Part shown: positions 35,583 to 46,998 of the stretch, one piece after another
Position numbering within the stretch: position 1 is the stretch's first letter
Layout: each line of letters opens with the position of its first letter
Assembly: GCA_025403435.1 (NCBI GenBank)
Contig: CM046331.1
Span: 26,350,693-26,414,692, forward strand
From: Artocarpus heterophyllus
Taxonomy: Eukaryota > Streptophyta > Magnoliopsida > Rosales > Moraceae
Reading direction: 5' to 3'
Length of the DNA stretch: 64,000 nt
The notes under the pieces: model-generated
What the model was told of the DNA's origin: nothing
Seen by the model: only the letters and a program-made list of their open reading frames with translations
Databases searched by the model: none
Program-made: the position numbers and the translations under genes

Positions 35583-36960
35583 TGGTGTTGATCCGTTCAA
35601 GACTTCCAATTGTTGACACATAAGGTCATCTTTTCATGCTTTTAACTTCTTCAGAAGGTTTAGGAGACATCTCCTTAGAAAGTAAAATTCCATGTCTTAT
35701 GGGCTGAATGTCATTTTTGGAATCTTTTATAGAATGCTTCTCAAGTATTTTATCGATGTATAGGTTTTAGAAAAATACTAACAACTTGTTCTTCGTGTCT
35801 CTAAATAAATGAATACCTAGATCATAGCTAGTTTATCCTAAGTCTTTCATTTGAAATTGTTTTGTCAAACATTCCTTGACTGTTGTTAATGATTCTTTAT
35901 CGTTTTTTATGATTAGAGTATCATCAACATAAAAGACTACAAATACCATTTTCTTATCGTTTATTTTCTTGTAGATGCATGGCTCATTACTATTTGATCA
36001 GAACAAAAAGATTTGATTGCTTAATCAAATCTAATGTTTCGTGTTCTAGAGGCTAAATGGATCTCTGCAATTTGAAAACCTTTTTCTCTTGCCCTTTCAT
36101 GACCTATACCATATAGATGGTCTCTTCAAGAAATGTTGTCTTGAATTTCATTTGCCAAATTTCATAATCATAATATGCAACAATGGATAATAGAATCCAA
36201 ATAGACTTAAGCATAACTACCAAATAAAAGGTTTCTTTGTAATTTACTCTATCTTTTTGTGTGTAACCTTTAGCTATTGCTTTGAAAGTTTCCACTTTCT
36301 CACCTTCTCTTCTTTTTCTTTAATAGATCCACTTGCACCAATGGGCTTAGTCCCCTCAGGTACATCAACAAGTTCTCATATTTGTTGGTGTACATGGAAT
36401 CTTGATTTAATACATCTTGCTATGATTTACAATCAATATCCGTCATAGTTTGACTATAGGAGATGGGATCATCAACATTGTCATTAGAGACTGCTATATT
36501 AGCTTGTCCAACTTTTATGCACTGATTCGGTTGTGTAACAACCCTCCCACTATGACATAACATCTCAGTTGTTGTTGTTGTACTAAAGTTGTGATCTTAT
36601 TTTCATTGACTGCTCTCATGGGAATGATCATATCATTTTTATGACTCTCTGGAATGATCTCATCTCCCGCACTTGTGTATGAATTTACTTTAAGGTTTAT
36701 AGTGCTTTATATATTTTTCTTTAAGAATCATTGCATTTGAAGGAACAAACACTTTATTATTTTGAATACTATAGAAGAAACCGCCATGTGTACGCCTAAG
36801 ATTCCTTACAAAAATACATACTTTAGTACGTGATTCCAACTTATCATTCTTTGACTTTTTAACTTAAGTCGGACAAATTGCTTGCGTAAGTGGCATATAA
36901 TAGGTTTATAAAGCCCATAATTCATATATTGTCATAGGTATAGATTTTGAAGGAACTAAA
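35583..36960 (-). pseudogene. Ty1/copia integrase C-terminus and RT (decayed, inverted segment)
   Basis: Minus-strand reading from 36960 to 35583: TLVPSKSIPMTIYELW, then LRRTHGGFFYSIQNNKVFVP, the RT entry (LMYLRGLSPLVQVD; METFKAIAKGYTQKDRVNY; KETFYLVVMLKSI; YDYEIWQM), a retained catalytic YVDD (35920-35931), LTKQFQMKDLG and finally YVSTIGSL. It breaks off at the gypsy LTR edge just where the RT should continue MYAMLCTRPDI. The rest of the element lies in the opposite orientation at 38.44 kb onward. Stops and shifts throughout; inactive. Confidence 0.85.
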
Positions 36961-36980
36961 GTAACCAGATAAACTATAAT
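36961..36980. repeat. Left target-site duplication of LINE-like insertion
   Basis: gtaaccagataaactataat, matching 38111-38130 (gtacccagatagactattat) at 17 of 20 positions. Both copies encode, on the minus strand, the same copia residues (IIVYL-V/G-T), which shows that the repeat is a duplicated target and not chance. Confidence 0.75.
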
Positions 36981-38110
36981 AATTTGTTTAGAAGCTCTCA
37001 ATTACCTACCTCAAGTAGGGCTTCTCTAAAAAATTTCTTACACTGGCACCCCTTTTCCTCGTATGCTAAAGATCGACGTAGCTCTCAGGCTGTTGGCCGG
37101 CCTCTAGCTTTCAAAGAGGGGGTGGGATCTCTTTTCTTTGGCTGTAGAGTAAAGAGAAATCATGGGAACAGGTGGGTTGAGGCCAGAGGATCAATTCATT
37201 GCTAGTTTGATGGTCATTGCACCAGGTTTCATGCTTCCAGAAGCGAGAAGCTTCACTTGGAGTGCAGGATGCGAGTGAAGATGGGAGGGAGAAGCGCCTC
37301 ACCGTTGATCTGGGTTTGAGGTTAGGGAAAGAAGGGACATAGCTACATGCAGTGGTCTTGGGAAGCTCAGTTCTCCTCTAGATCTAAGCTATATATTAAA
37401 GAGGGAGGCGGGATGCTTGGCTGCTCTAGTTGTAAGCCACAGGGGAACACTTGCCCATCGTACGCCTATCACTGGCGTTGAGGATCCCGACTAATAAAAA
37501 GGCTGGGTTCGTTCCGTAGGATTTGGGTGGGCTACGACGGCTTTGGCCTTACCGTGGAGATGGCCGAAGAAAGTGCCAAGAGAATGGCCAAAGTGGGGCC
37601 ACGAATACCTACCAATAGGTAGGTGGCTGGAGGTGAAATGTGGTGGCTTCATGGTGTTTGGCATTGAGGGACCTTAGGTTTATGGAATGCGATGAAAACC
37701 GTGTTTTGGTTTTGTGTCTTGTTGTATACTTTTCTAAGTCTATGGTAATAAGAACAGTGGTTTCCCTACTAGCCATCTAGTTTGTTTTTGTTGTTTGTAT
37801 ACTACTGTAGGTTGTGTTATGTGTAGAGGATGGTAACCTCATTCCTCTTGATTACTCGAGTTAGGTTTGGGCAATGTTTTGTCCTTTTTTGTGGTCTTTG
37901 GAACTGCAGATTGTAGGAGTAAATCTCCGTATAGGCTTAGGCTATTAGATAGCTCATTTATTCAGAGCACAGAGTCCCTGGTAGGTTTTCTAAACCTACA
38001 TGTACACCCAAGGATAGGTCCTTGGACCTTTGACTATAATATGGCATGTATTAGCTATGTTTAAATAACTTTTGGGTCCTATGATTGGGGGCCTTTTTAC
38101 AGCTAAAAAA
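36981..38110 (+). mobile_element. LINE-like (non-LTR) insertion, 1,130 bp, in copia integrase
   Basis: A GC-richer segment interrupts the minus-strand copia integrase. It ends in a short A-tail (agctaaaaaa, 38101-38110) followed by a 20-bp target duplication. A 3' A-tail and a long duplication are the signature of LINE-machinery insertion. No RT or endonuclease is readable, so it is a 5'-truncated LINE 3' end, or another transcript mobilised in trans. The T/G-rich part at 37680-37870 resembles 3' untranslated regions of plant L1 elements. Open frames at 36984 and 37867 match nothing I recognise. Confidence 0.6.
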
Positions 38111-38435
38111 GTACCCAGATAGACTATTATATGCAAAGCATACTCCTAAAAGAATGTTGGAAGTAATAGATAGCTCAACATAGATCTCATCCTTTCGAGA
38201 AAAGTCCTGTTTCTTCTCTCTACAACGTCATTCTATTGTAGCGTCCCTAGTCCAATGATTTGTGACAAAATCTTGTTATCTTTGAGATGACTCTTGAATT
38301 TATCATCCAACTATTCCCTACCATAATTTGGTTGAAGTGCTTTGATTTGCTTGCTTAATTGTTTTTAAGCTTCTGCTCAGAATTCTTTAATCTTACGTAT
38401 ATTTAATAAGTTTAGAGAATTCCTTATGCGTATGT
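38111..38435 (-). pseudogene. Ty1/copia integrase core fragment (decayed, inverted segment)
   Basis: Minus-strand pieces read KQIKALQPNYGREYLDDKF, KSHLKDNKILSQIIGLGTLQ, then a stop and NDVVERRNRTFLERMRSMLS and YALHIIVYLGT. They match the end of the copia integrase catalytic core (family form: GIVSQLTPPGTPQWNGVAERRNRTLLDMVRSM). Continues, after the LINE-like insertion, at 36960. Upstream integrase, protease and gag are missing at the breakpoint near 38435. Confidence 0.85.
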
Positions 38436-38439
38436 AGTT

Positions 38440-39043
38440 AGAAGTATTAGCTGGTACCAATCAAATCTAGGAGAAAAGCATTAGGAGTCAATAAAGCTTA
38501 TTCTTAAGTATCTTCAAAGAACGAGAAATTATATACTTGTATGCTCAAGGTCAAATCTAACTCTTGTTGGTTACGTGGACTTAGATTAAAATCCGATGTG
38601 GATTCGAGGTAGTCAACTTCAGCCTCAGGGTTTATCTTGAATGGTGGAACTGTAATATGGAGGAGTATTAAGCAATCTTGCATTGCTGACTCTACCATGG
38701 AAGCTAAATATGTTGCAGCTTTGCAAGCTACAAAAGCGGCTATCTGGCTCCTTAACTTCTTGAGGGATTTAGTGGTTGTCCAAAACTTTGAGCGACCAAT
38801 AATGCTATACGGTGATAACAGTGCTACAGTTGTAAATGTAACGGAACCAAGAAGCCATCAAAAAGAAAAAAGAAAAAAGAATATAAACACATCTATAGAA
38901 AGTACCATCTCATCATAGAAATAGTGCAACAGGAAGATGTGACAATCTGCAAGATCGAGTAAGAGAATAACATAGCTGGTCTTTTTGCCAAAAAGAGATG
39001 GAAATTCGGGAGATGTCCACATACTATAACGCAAGTGGGAGAT
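38440..39043 (+). pseudogene. Ty1/copia RT end and RNase H (decayed)
   Basis: Plus-strand reading begins at WYQSNLGEKH, then LILKYLQRTRNYILVCS, SDVDSR, ASGFILNGGTVIWRSIKQS, CIADSTMEAKYVAALQATK and MLYGDNSATVVNVTEPRSHQ, the C-terminal copia RNase H (family motifs WRSIKQSCIADSTMEAEY and CDNSGA). A purine-rich tract, caagtgggagat (39032-39043), precedes the LTR as a polypurine tract should. It is the missing 3' half of the inverted 35.58-38.43 kb copia. Confidence 0.85.
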
Positions 39044-40490
39044 TGTTGGGATTAGTGCCTTTATAATATAGTGTAAATTCAATCTGGACATTATAAGATT
39101 TAAAGTCTTATATAATTAATAAATAAAATTCCAAATACTCTCCTAAATAAATATTTTAATATATATACTTATGTGCGCAAATATCATAAAAGTTGAAATA
39201 CTTGAAAAAGTCCATAATTATGTATGTGAAGTGCTCATGACACAAAGGATATGATTATGTGCACTTTGTATAGAATTTAGGTTACAATCAATAGATGAAG
39301 CTGGACACTTTATCTTGCTAAAGATTGTGATATTATCTATTCCTATCTAGTTAGAATAATCTTATCTAGATTATAGTAATATTGTAATTACTAAATAAAG
39401 ACATATGTGTGTTCAAAACATTAAATCTGGACCAGCATAGAATTTATTTATTTTTTTTGTATGTAATTTCGCACCAAGAAAGTAAAATTCTATCATTATT
39501 TATGCTTTTATAGATCATATCTTAATCCTGATGTAATTAGTGAACTTATATCTGTGTATTATGTCTTTTGACTGCCAATGGGTGATATCTATATATTCGT
39601 GATAAAAACTTGGAATATTGGAGGCATAATATTATAGATAGCTGAGAACACTACTCACAGATATGGAATCCACAACTTCTACTAGATAGGATGTTGAGAT
39701 AATATTTTCATCAGTATTAGTTCAGTAACTTGTGAAGAGTACTCGCTATTTGATATGGGATTTCAAATATAGATTCTAAATCCTCATTTATAATGTGTTC
39801 ATAAATAGGTTGACTATTACATAATTAACAGAACCCATGGACTAAAAAGTAATTAGAAAGGTTGTATGGGAAACTAAAAACTTGGCTCTAATTATGAATA
39901 TTATTGTAGAATATATTACCACATAGTAAATAATTATATCAATGGATAATTTTCTGTCAATATTTATTATTTAAATGTTCCATATAATTAATATATTTAA
40001 TTTAAAAGTATAGCTTTGGTATCCTAGAGTGGCGTAAACCAGAGTTAATAATTATTATTAATTTAATTATGAATTAACGGAACCCATGGACTAAAAAGTA
40101 ATTAGAAAGGTTGTAAGGGAAACTAAAAACTTGGCTCTAATTATGAATATTATTGTAGAATATATTACCACATAGTAAACAATTATATCAATGGATAATT
40201 TTTTGTCAATATTTATTATTTAAATGTTCCGTATAATTAATATATTTAATTTAAAAGTATAGCTTTGGTTTCCTAGAGTGGCCTAAACCAGAGTTAATAA
40301 TTATTATTAATTTAATTATGAGATAATTAAATTATAAATAATTATTAGAGGTTAAATTACATTTGTTCATTGAGTCCTCTTCCTAACTCTATAACATTCT
40401 TTCGTATGGATCAGTAGTCATTTCTTGGATTAGCTCTATTACATTCTTTCATAGATAAATTATTTATATTATAAATTTGACATTTATTAC
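39044..40490 (+). mobile_element. 3' LTR of copia element (right end approximate)
   Basis: Starts TGTTGGGATTAGTGCC directly after the polypurine tract. Internal passages (tggaggcataat, agatatggaatccaca) match the two solo LTRs elsewhere in this window, linking all three to one copia group. The LTR carries a 249-bp tandem duplication. The right boundary is not certain; a possible ...CA end lies around 40490. Confidence 0.65.
39823..40320. repeat. Tandem duplication, 2 x 249 bp, in copia LTR
   Basis: Two adjacent copies with offset 249: gaacccatggactaaaaagt begins at 39831 and again at 40080, and both copies end in ttaataattattattaattt. Only a handful of base differences separate them, so the duplication is much younger than the host element's coding decay. 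Confidence 0.9.
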
Positions 40491-42849
40491 AATTAGATTT
40501 GAAAAAAATGATATTTTCTACAATTTTTGTATTATTATTATTATATATGTACGCACACCATAATCATTTACTACATCAATATATTCACATGCTGGTTTAT
40601 TTTTTCCCGGGCTCCTCGTAGGGTAAATAAGCCTCAGCTAACTAACACCTGCCCATCTCAGAAAAGAATGAATAGATTCTAGCAGGAACGACAATGAATT
40701 TAATTGGAGACAAGGATCCAATGTGAATTAATAAAAAAGGTATCCTATATATGTTTATAATAAATTTAACATATAATAATCTTACTCAGACAAGTATATA
40801 AAAGATCTGCTCCGGCAACAAAAGGTGGGAAAAAAGAAGAAAAATTAAAGAAAGATGTGCAAAAGAATTTTATCTTATATTAAGCGTACATTATTTGTTC
40901 CCATGCAAATCGTACACCAAAATTCACCTGTATACACAACATATCCATAAACATTTAATAGCATAATTATTATTGCAAATCTGCCACACAGATATATCCC
41001 TATCTATTGATCTCCCACTTGCAATGAAAAAGACATGTCACATACCTATAAGTTGCATAACGACAAGTTGACTAGGTCAATATCAAATTTGAAGAGGTTA
41101 CGATATTGTCGCCTAAATTAAGTTACATTAACCCACCAACATATATATATATATACACACACATATATATTGTTTTCAATAATTATATTTCTAAAAAAAT
41201 TCTACGTCTTTTAACAACTATTGATATAAGAAAATCTATACCGTTTAACATCAGTTGATAATATGACGTAATAATCTCATTAATTATTATAATCTTTTTA
41301 TCAACTATTTATTTTATTACAATCGTAAAATTTATATTAAATAACTAATAATAATAGGATTTATAAAAATATAACTATTAAAATTACATTTATAAATATT
41401 TATTTACATACTTTTTATGGGACCCACGAACATATTGCTATAAAGATCCTTATTAAATATAATATAAACCAGCGAAGGCTATGAAGCAAGGAAAGCGACA
41501 ACGTTTTTATCAAGTGAACTCTCAGAATGGCTTTCGGGGCTGAAGTCTACATGACAATTAGTTACAAAACAAGTAATAAAGCGCCTGACGGGTTTTCATA
41601 AAGACACGTGACCAAATCTAATATTAAAAGCTAAAGGCGTGATCACTCTTTAATTAACAGCCACAGTTGAATTTAATTCACATTCACTTTTCTTTCTTTC
41701 TTTTTTTTTAAGGAAATTCACATTTACATTGTGGCACTCTATTATTTAAAAAATATCAAGTACTACCATGTACTTTTTAGAAATATTATTTTGATATCTA
41801 GGACCATGTTTTATGACATAAAACTTCTTACTTACCCCTTTTATTAGGGAAATACACATTATTTTATTAAAACTATAAAAAAAATTAAGTATAAACAATC
41901 CAAAAATAATAATAATAACAAATCCACATGTATGATTTTTTTTTTGATGAGTTGTGTTTATTTTTTATTTTGATTTTTCTATTATTACTCTAAAAAATTG
42001 ATGCAACGTTTATTAATAAAAATAAAAAGATAAGTAAGAAATTTTACTTTTTAAAACACGAACTCATAATGTCAAAATAATTTTTCTCAAAACTATAAAT
42101 ATAAATATCATTTGATATTTTTCAAACAACCTAATAATCAATATAATGTTCAATTAAAACACATGGTACTAACAAAAATAACAAGGACTAATGAGCAAAC
42201 GATGAAAAAAAGAGCTAGCTCATGTGAATCACACGGCAAGCAAAAATTATACCAATCAATTTAACATCCATTATCAGCGAATGCAATATAATTTTTGGTA
42301 GAATAAATATATATACACATATATATATAATATAATTGGCAGCACTCATTATCGGCATATCCACAAGTCACTTTCTAAACCATCAGAACCAAGAAAGTCC
42401 GTGAATTTCCACTTGTTGCAATCTTGTCATCAGCATCAAGATTCAAGACCGTCATGATAAAGACAGCCTGACCCCTTAATGAAATTCAATAATAATTAAC
42501 CTCTAACGACAACATTAGATATATATATATAGATATATGAATTCATACGTAAAAGCACCAGAAATTCATTATAACCATAGATAATATTTAATACACGTAG
42601 GGTATATATGTCGTACACAAACATGTATACAACCCACAGACAGGACCACTAATGAAAACCTAGCACAACATAAAAATACTATATTAAGACCAAAAGCCTA
42701 AAGTCCGCAAACACACGTTACAGCATGAGGAAAACTGAAAATTAATAATAACAACCACGACAACAAACACCTCATATTAAATAAGAACAATAATTATAAC
42801 CACTTGTCCACGTCGGCTGGGTGGGCCATGTGGGTCCCACTCGTCATGA
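40491..42849. other. AT-rich intergenic region, 3' side of the NAC gene
   Basis: No recognisable gene or element. Several TA-type microsatellites (about 41142-41170, 42309-42330, 42518-42538). The 3' untranslated region of the NAC gene must lie in the last few hundred bases before 42849; no clear poly-A signal could be singled out. Confidence 0.5.
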
Positions 42850-44760
42850 TCAGAAAGTCCACATGCAGTCAAGGAGCTCCGAGCCGACAGGTTTTGCGTC
42901 CACGTCGCTTTCGACAGGAGCCGGCCAGTATCCGGCCGCGCTGCAGCTGGCGGAGGGGAAATCGCCGCCGTGGAAGGACGACACCGGCGGGAAGATCAGA
43001 GGCAGGTTGAGATTCTCGTGGAGGGAACAGAAGCTGGGGAACGCCGCCGCCGACGGAGTCGCCGACGGGAGTGAGTGAGAAGAGAGGTCATAGCCGGCAG
43101 TGCCGCAGGTGTTGAAGCCGAGAAGAGCGCCGGCGAGGCTGCTGTTGTTGCTGGTGGTGGTGGTGGAGAAACAGGACACGTGCTCTCTTGGGGCTGGGCT
43201 GTCGTATGAGCAGCCATCACGGTCGGTGATAGTATTTGTCGGAAAAGGGGAGGTTGAGTCAAGAAGTGGTGGGAGAGAGACCGAAGAAGGAGAGCTGGGC
43301 TCTTGGTAAAGCTGGCTGACGCTGCCGGAGCTTATCAGCCGGGTCTTCTTCGACGCCACAGCGGAGATGGTGGCTCCGGCGCCCGATCCGGCGCCGCTTT
43401 TCTGGAAGACTCGGGATATCACCCACTCGTCCTGGTCATACAAAAAGACATGAAGAAAAACACCAAAATATATATGTACGTGAAAAAGAAAGGGCTAATA
43501 ATTGGAGAGATCACTTTTCATGCAAAGCCAATAACGTAATTAGTGAAAAAAGTTGGGATTTAGGATATTTAAGTGGGCAGGTTCAAAAGTGAGATTTTCT
43601 TTTTTTTTTCTTTCGCTTTGGTGTGAAAGTGTACTTTTAGGGATAAGGTCATGTTTGTGATATGCGAGATTGGATGTACTTTGGTGTAAGTGAAAATGCT
43701 TGCATTGATTAGGAAGTTTTAGTAGAAAGAATCTATCATCACAATATATGCCCGCATATATGTTTATTATGGTCGAATTATATGCATGGTATTTAACTAT
43801 ATAACAAGTAGTAATAGATGGAGAGCAGCAATAGATAACATGTTTTTATGTTCTGAAATATGTACGTCTAAGTTTATTTTTCCAGCTTTCAATGGACGCA
43901 GTTGAGGGGCATTAATGAAGCGATAAAGCAGCCTATGGAGAACAAGAAACAGAAGTTAAAGAAAGACACAAACTAAAAGACAGAAAGAAAAAAAAACCTT
44001 CATCAACGACACATGTAAGACGGACATAAACAAGGCAATTTCTTTGCAACAAAAATTAATTTTCACAGCTAAATAAAAAGTTTTTTTTCTTTTTTATATT
44101 TTTTAGACTTGCTTTCTTGTAATCAATTATATGCAACTAAGACGACTTGTAACAAATGATGCTTGAGAGAGAGAGACCTTGGAGCTTCTTGAGAGATAAT
44201 GATAAGCAAATTTGCCTTCAAGTCGGTACTCATGCATGACCCAGTTACTCTTCTCGCCCTTGGGAGCTCTCCCTCTGTAAAACACCAAAGTCTTCTTCAT
44301 CCCAACAAGCGAACAAGTCTTGGAGCTGTAAATCTCCCTATCTTTCCCAGTAGCCTTCCAGTACCCAGCTTCAGTCGCCCTGTTAGTCCTCAGCCCCGTC
44401 GGGTACTTCCTGTCACGAAGGCTGAAAAAATACCACTCCTTCTCTCCCATCTTCGCCTTCTCTACAAACCCAAAAAAAAAAAAAAACTCGTTTTGGTATT
44501 CTGCTTTTATTCTTTTAATAGCAAAATTTGTTATTAAAAAAAAAAAAGTTACCGGGGAGCTCCCAGGGCTCGCATTTGTTGAGGTCAACTTCTGCGATGG
44601 CTCGACCGGTGAAGTTACTGTCCAGGACTTTCTTCAGAAGGTAGTAAGTGATGAGCTCTTCATCAGTGGGGTGGAAGCGGAAGCCGGGAGGCAAATGGGC
44701 TTCGCTGTGGTCAAAATGATGGCTGTTGTTTGTCATGTTGTTATAGGACATTATCTCCAT
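42850..44760 (-). CDS. NAM/CUC2-like: NAC transcription factor, NAM/CUC2-type (three exons, 357 aa)
   Basis: Nuclear DNA-binding regulator; NAM and CUC1/2 set up the shoot meristem and organ boundaries. CDS on the minus strand: exon 1 44760-44553, exon 2 44461-44178, exon 3 43431-42850; introns 91 and 746 bp, all GT-AG; 1,074 nt with stop. The NAC domain covers residues ~23-176: [99 protein letters not shown]. The C-terminus has motifs particular to NAM/CUC2: [14 protein letters not shown] (~210), EHVSCFS (247-253, overlapping the miR164 site), [14 protein letters not shown] (295-308) and the terminal LDCMWTF. EPWELP|EK spans the intron 1 junction as in NAM. The first in-frame ATG (44760) was chosen as start. 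NAC subfamily assignment is strong; CUC3 lacks the miR164 site and is less likely. Confidence 0.96.
43164..43184 (-). promoter_or_regulatory. miR164 target site in NAC exon 3
   Basis: On the coding strand the 21 bases read AGCACGTGTCCTGTTTCTCC plus a final A. Against miR164a as I recall it (UGGAGAAGCAGGGCACGUGCA) pairing is complete except for G:U wobbles at miRNA positions 8 and 13 and a mismatch at position 21. The site encodes EHVSCFS. This is the established cleavage site class by which miR164 restricts CUC1/CUC2/NAM transcripts to boundary cells. Confidence 0.93.
43432..44177 (-). other. NAC gene intron 2 (746 bp)
   Basis: Donor AAG|GTCTCT at 44178/44177 and acceptor GACCAG|GACGAG at 43432/43431 preserve frame between SRSSK and DEWVIS. 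Position is the canonical second NAC intron. Interior is AT-rich with no nested gene. Confidence 0.92.
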
Positions 44761-44843
44761 GGAAAAAAGACTAAAAAAAAACAAGAAGAACAAAAGGGTT
44801 TTTAGTAAAGAAGAAGAAGAGAAACTCGAAAGTGCTTTGGAGT

Positions 44844-44855
44844 CTAGAACAGCAT
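44844..44855 (-). promoter_or_regulatory. Tiny upstream ORF in NAC 5' leader
   Basis: ATG CTG TTC TAG, 84 nt upstream of the NAC start codon, in a pyrimidine-rich leader. Whether it lies in the mRNA depends on the unmapped transcription start. A TATA-like tttataagg (about 44864-44872, minus strand) lies just upstream of it and another, acttataacac, near 44980. Confidence 0.3.
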
Positions 44856-44984
44856 TTTTCTTCCTTATAAATTGAGCTGAAGAAAAGTACACTAAGCAAG
44901 TTGGTGTGTTTTGTTTGGTTGAGTGGTCAAGGGCAGGAGGAAAGAAGAGGAAGGAGAGAGAGAGTTATTGTGTTATAAGTGGGG

Positions 44985-45265
44985 CTTTGTTGTTGTTGTT
45001 GTTGTTTTCACAGGGATTTGATGAATCTTAGCGGCGGAGAGTAAAAAAGGGGCTCATATAATAATAAGGTATGATATGCATTAGGCATTGGCCAGGAAGA
45101 AGAGAAAAGAGAGACAAATAAAAGGGCAAATAAATAAGGCAAAAAAAAAAGAAAAGAAAAAAAATCTGTATTTTTCTTTACTCTGTCGTCCTGTTCTGTT
45201 CTCTCCCTGAAATCTGACATATCTCTCTATAGGGGAGAGAGAGAGAGAGAGAGAGAGAAGGGTGA
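44985..45265 (-). promoter_or_regulatory. NAC upstream region: CAA repeat and GAGA tract
   Basis: The plus strand shows (TTG)n at about 44986-45005, i.e. (CAA)n on the gene strand, and an uninterrupted (GA)12 at 45235-45258. GAGA/CT tracts are known targets of plant BPC proteins and common near developmental gene promoters. A regulatory role here is inference from position only. Confidence 0.4.
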
Positions 45266-46543
45266 TGTATGTATGTGCCTGAGGGGAGTGGGCTCTGATG
45301 TGGGGCTCTGTGTGGAGTATGCGTGCGTGCGTGAGAAAGTGTGCAGGTATTCTTCTGTCAGTGAAGAAAATGAAAGGGAGGGAACAGATAGTAGTTTTGT
45401 GAGAGAGATACAGAGAGAGAAAATTATGAGATATTACCATGCTTATTTTGATATTTAAATTATTTTATTATAATATTTTTTTTATAAAAATTTAAATTTT
45501 TATTTAAATATTTAAATCAAACGGCCTTAATATTATAGGTATTATTAAGAGAGGGGGTAAAAAAAAAAAGAAGGGAAGAGCTTTTCAAGTTTTTTCACCA
45601 TGTATCGATAAAGCTGGTTGATATCTCATCTGTCAGCACAGTACAAAATTTTTAAATTTAAACCAAATCCACACCCGATTTTTTTTTTCACTTTTTTATT
45701 TTCCTCACTCCTTCCCCTACTCAATGCCTCTATTTATTTTTTAGTTTTTATTTTTTCTTTTCTTTTTGTTTTGTTTTTTCTTTTCTTTTTCTGCCAAAAT
45801 TTTCTCTCTTTTTGCAAAAGAGAAAAAGAAGACTATTTTGGAGGTGGGATTCACTGATGGCCATGATCTCTGTTGTTTGGGGGTTTTGCTCATTTGTTCC
45901 TATTTTGATGTCCTCAGGAAAAGCAATGAATGGCAAGTATACCTAAAGAAAAAAGTGGGGGGGTTCTTTTCTGGCTTTCTGTAACCCCTTTGTCATTGTT
46001 TCGAAGTCCCATTTGCTAGTTTCAAGCCCCAAAATTGGCTATATCACAAAAGAAAAAGTTTCAAGCCAATAATTACTATTATCATTAATGTAATAATAAG
46101 ATTTGCCCGTGCAAAAAAATATATACCAAAAAAAAGAAAAACAATATATATATTGGTGCAAAAATAAGAATGTATTAAAGCTGTAATGTAATAACACACG
46201 TAAATATATATATATATATATATAGGTTCGCATTTGTAATTTTTTTTTCTTATTCATAGAATTGTTAGAAAATAATTTTCCGGTCTAACAAGAATAACTG
46301 GTGTTAATTTTAAAAAAATTATATTTTTTTATCCTATAGCAATTCTAGGCAATTGCTCTCTCTCTCTCTCTCAATGTCTACAGTTCAATCACAAATTCAT
46401 TGCTTAGGTGTTCTTTACGAATAACAATAATAATAAACCACTTGAGGTGGCTAGCTTCAGATGGCTGTTTTCTTCTTCTTTTTGTTGCTTTTCCTTAAAA
46501 AGGAGTGCACTCTTATACGGTGTCTACGAAGTCAATTAACCCC
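45266..46543. other. NAC upstream intergenic region
   Basis: Low-complexity T- and CT-rich tracts (45670-45840), TA microsatellite (46204-46224), CT run (46358-46372). Open frames reflect this composition; none is recognisable. Confidence 0.5.
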
Positions 46544-46712
46544 CTGTTTGGCATTGTGGTGGGAACCGTGGTTCCCACCACAAACTCAGTTATAAAGAGT
46601 GTAAATCTCTCACATGCTACAGTAATAATTTAAAAAATTGCTACAGTGTAAAGCTTTCACATGCTACAGTAAAAGTGGTTCCCACCACCGGTTCCCACCA
46701 CCTTCCAAACAG
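46544..46712. repeat. MITE, 169 bp, CTGTTTGG termini, chacatgctacagt family (copy 3)
   Basis: Left end ctgtttggcattgtggtggg and right end cccaccaccttccaaacag are inverse complements over about 23 bases with a short gap, extended by ggttccc repeats. The interior has the tandem motif ctctcacatgctacagtaa and gctacagtgtaaag, shared with copies near 0.6, 18.9, 25.4 and 47.0 kb. It lies about 1.8 kb upstream of the NAC start codon. Confidence 0.8.
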
Positions 46713-46998
46713 CAATTGCTTCAAACTAATTATAATATAAAACTTTTAATAATTATAATAAAAAATAAAAAATTACTACAAAATTTTTCATATATTATAT
46801 TTTTTAAACCAAAATTTTTTTACCTAACCAGTTTTGCAGAATAGCATATATAATTCATTTGGGAGAATATGAATTTGTCTACAAATCCCGGTGTCTAAAC
46901 TGAAATCACTAGAAAATAAAAGTGTTACAAAGCACAAACCTTAAGGAAACAACCAGCCATGTTGAACCATGCAACTGATATATGATATATTATTAATA
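46713..46998. other. AT-rich spacer between two MITEs
   Basis: No gene recognised. Confidence 0.5.

Noticed and set aside
44761..44892. Longer N-terminal extension of NAC exon 1
   Set aside because: The extended frame opens with GTG and has no in-frame ATG before 44760; NAM-type proteins start shortly before LPPGFRF.
45081..45440. 119-codon open frame upstream of the NAC gene, and other CT-tract frames
   Set aside because: Composition-driven (CT and poly-T tracts), no homology, lies in the promoter or leader region of the NAC gene.
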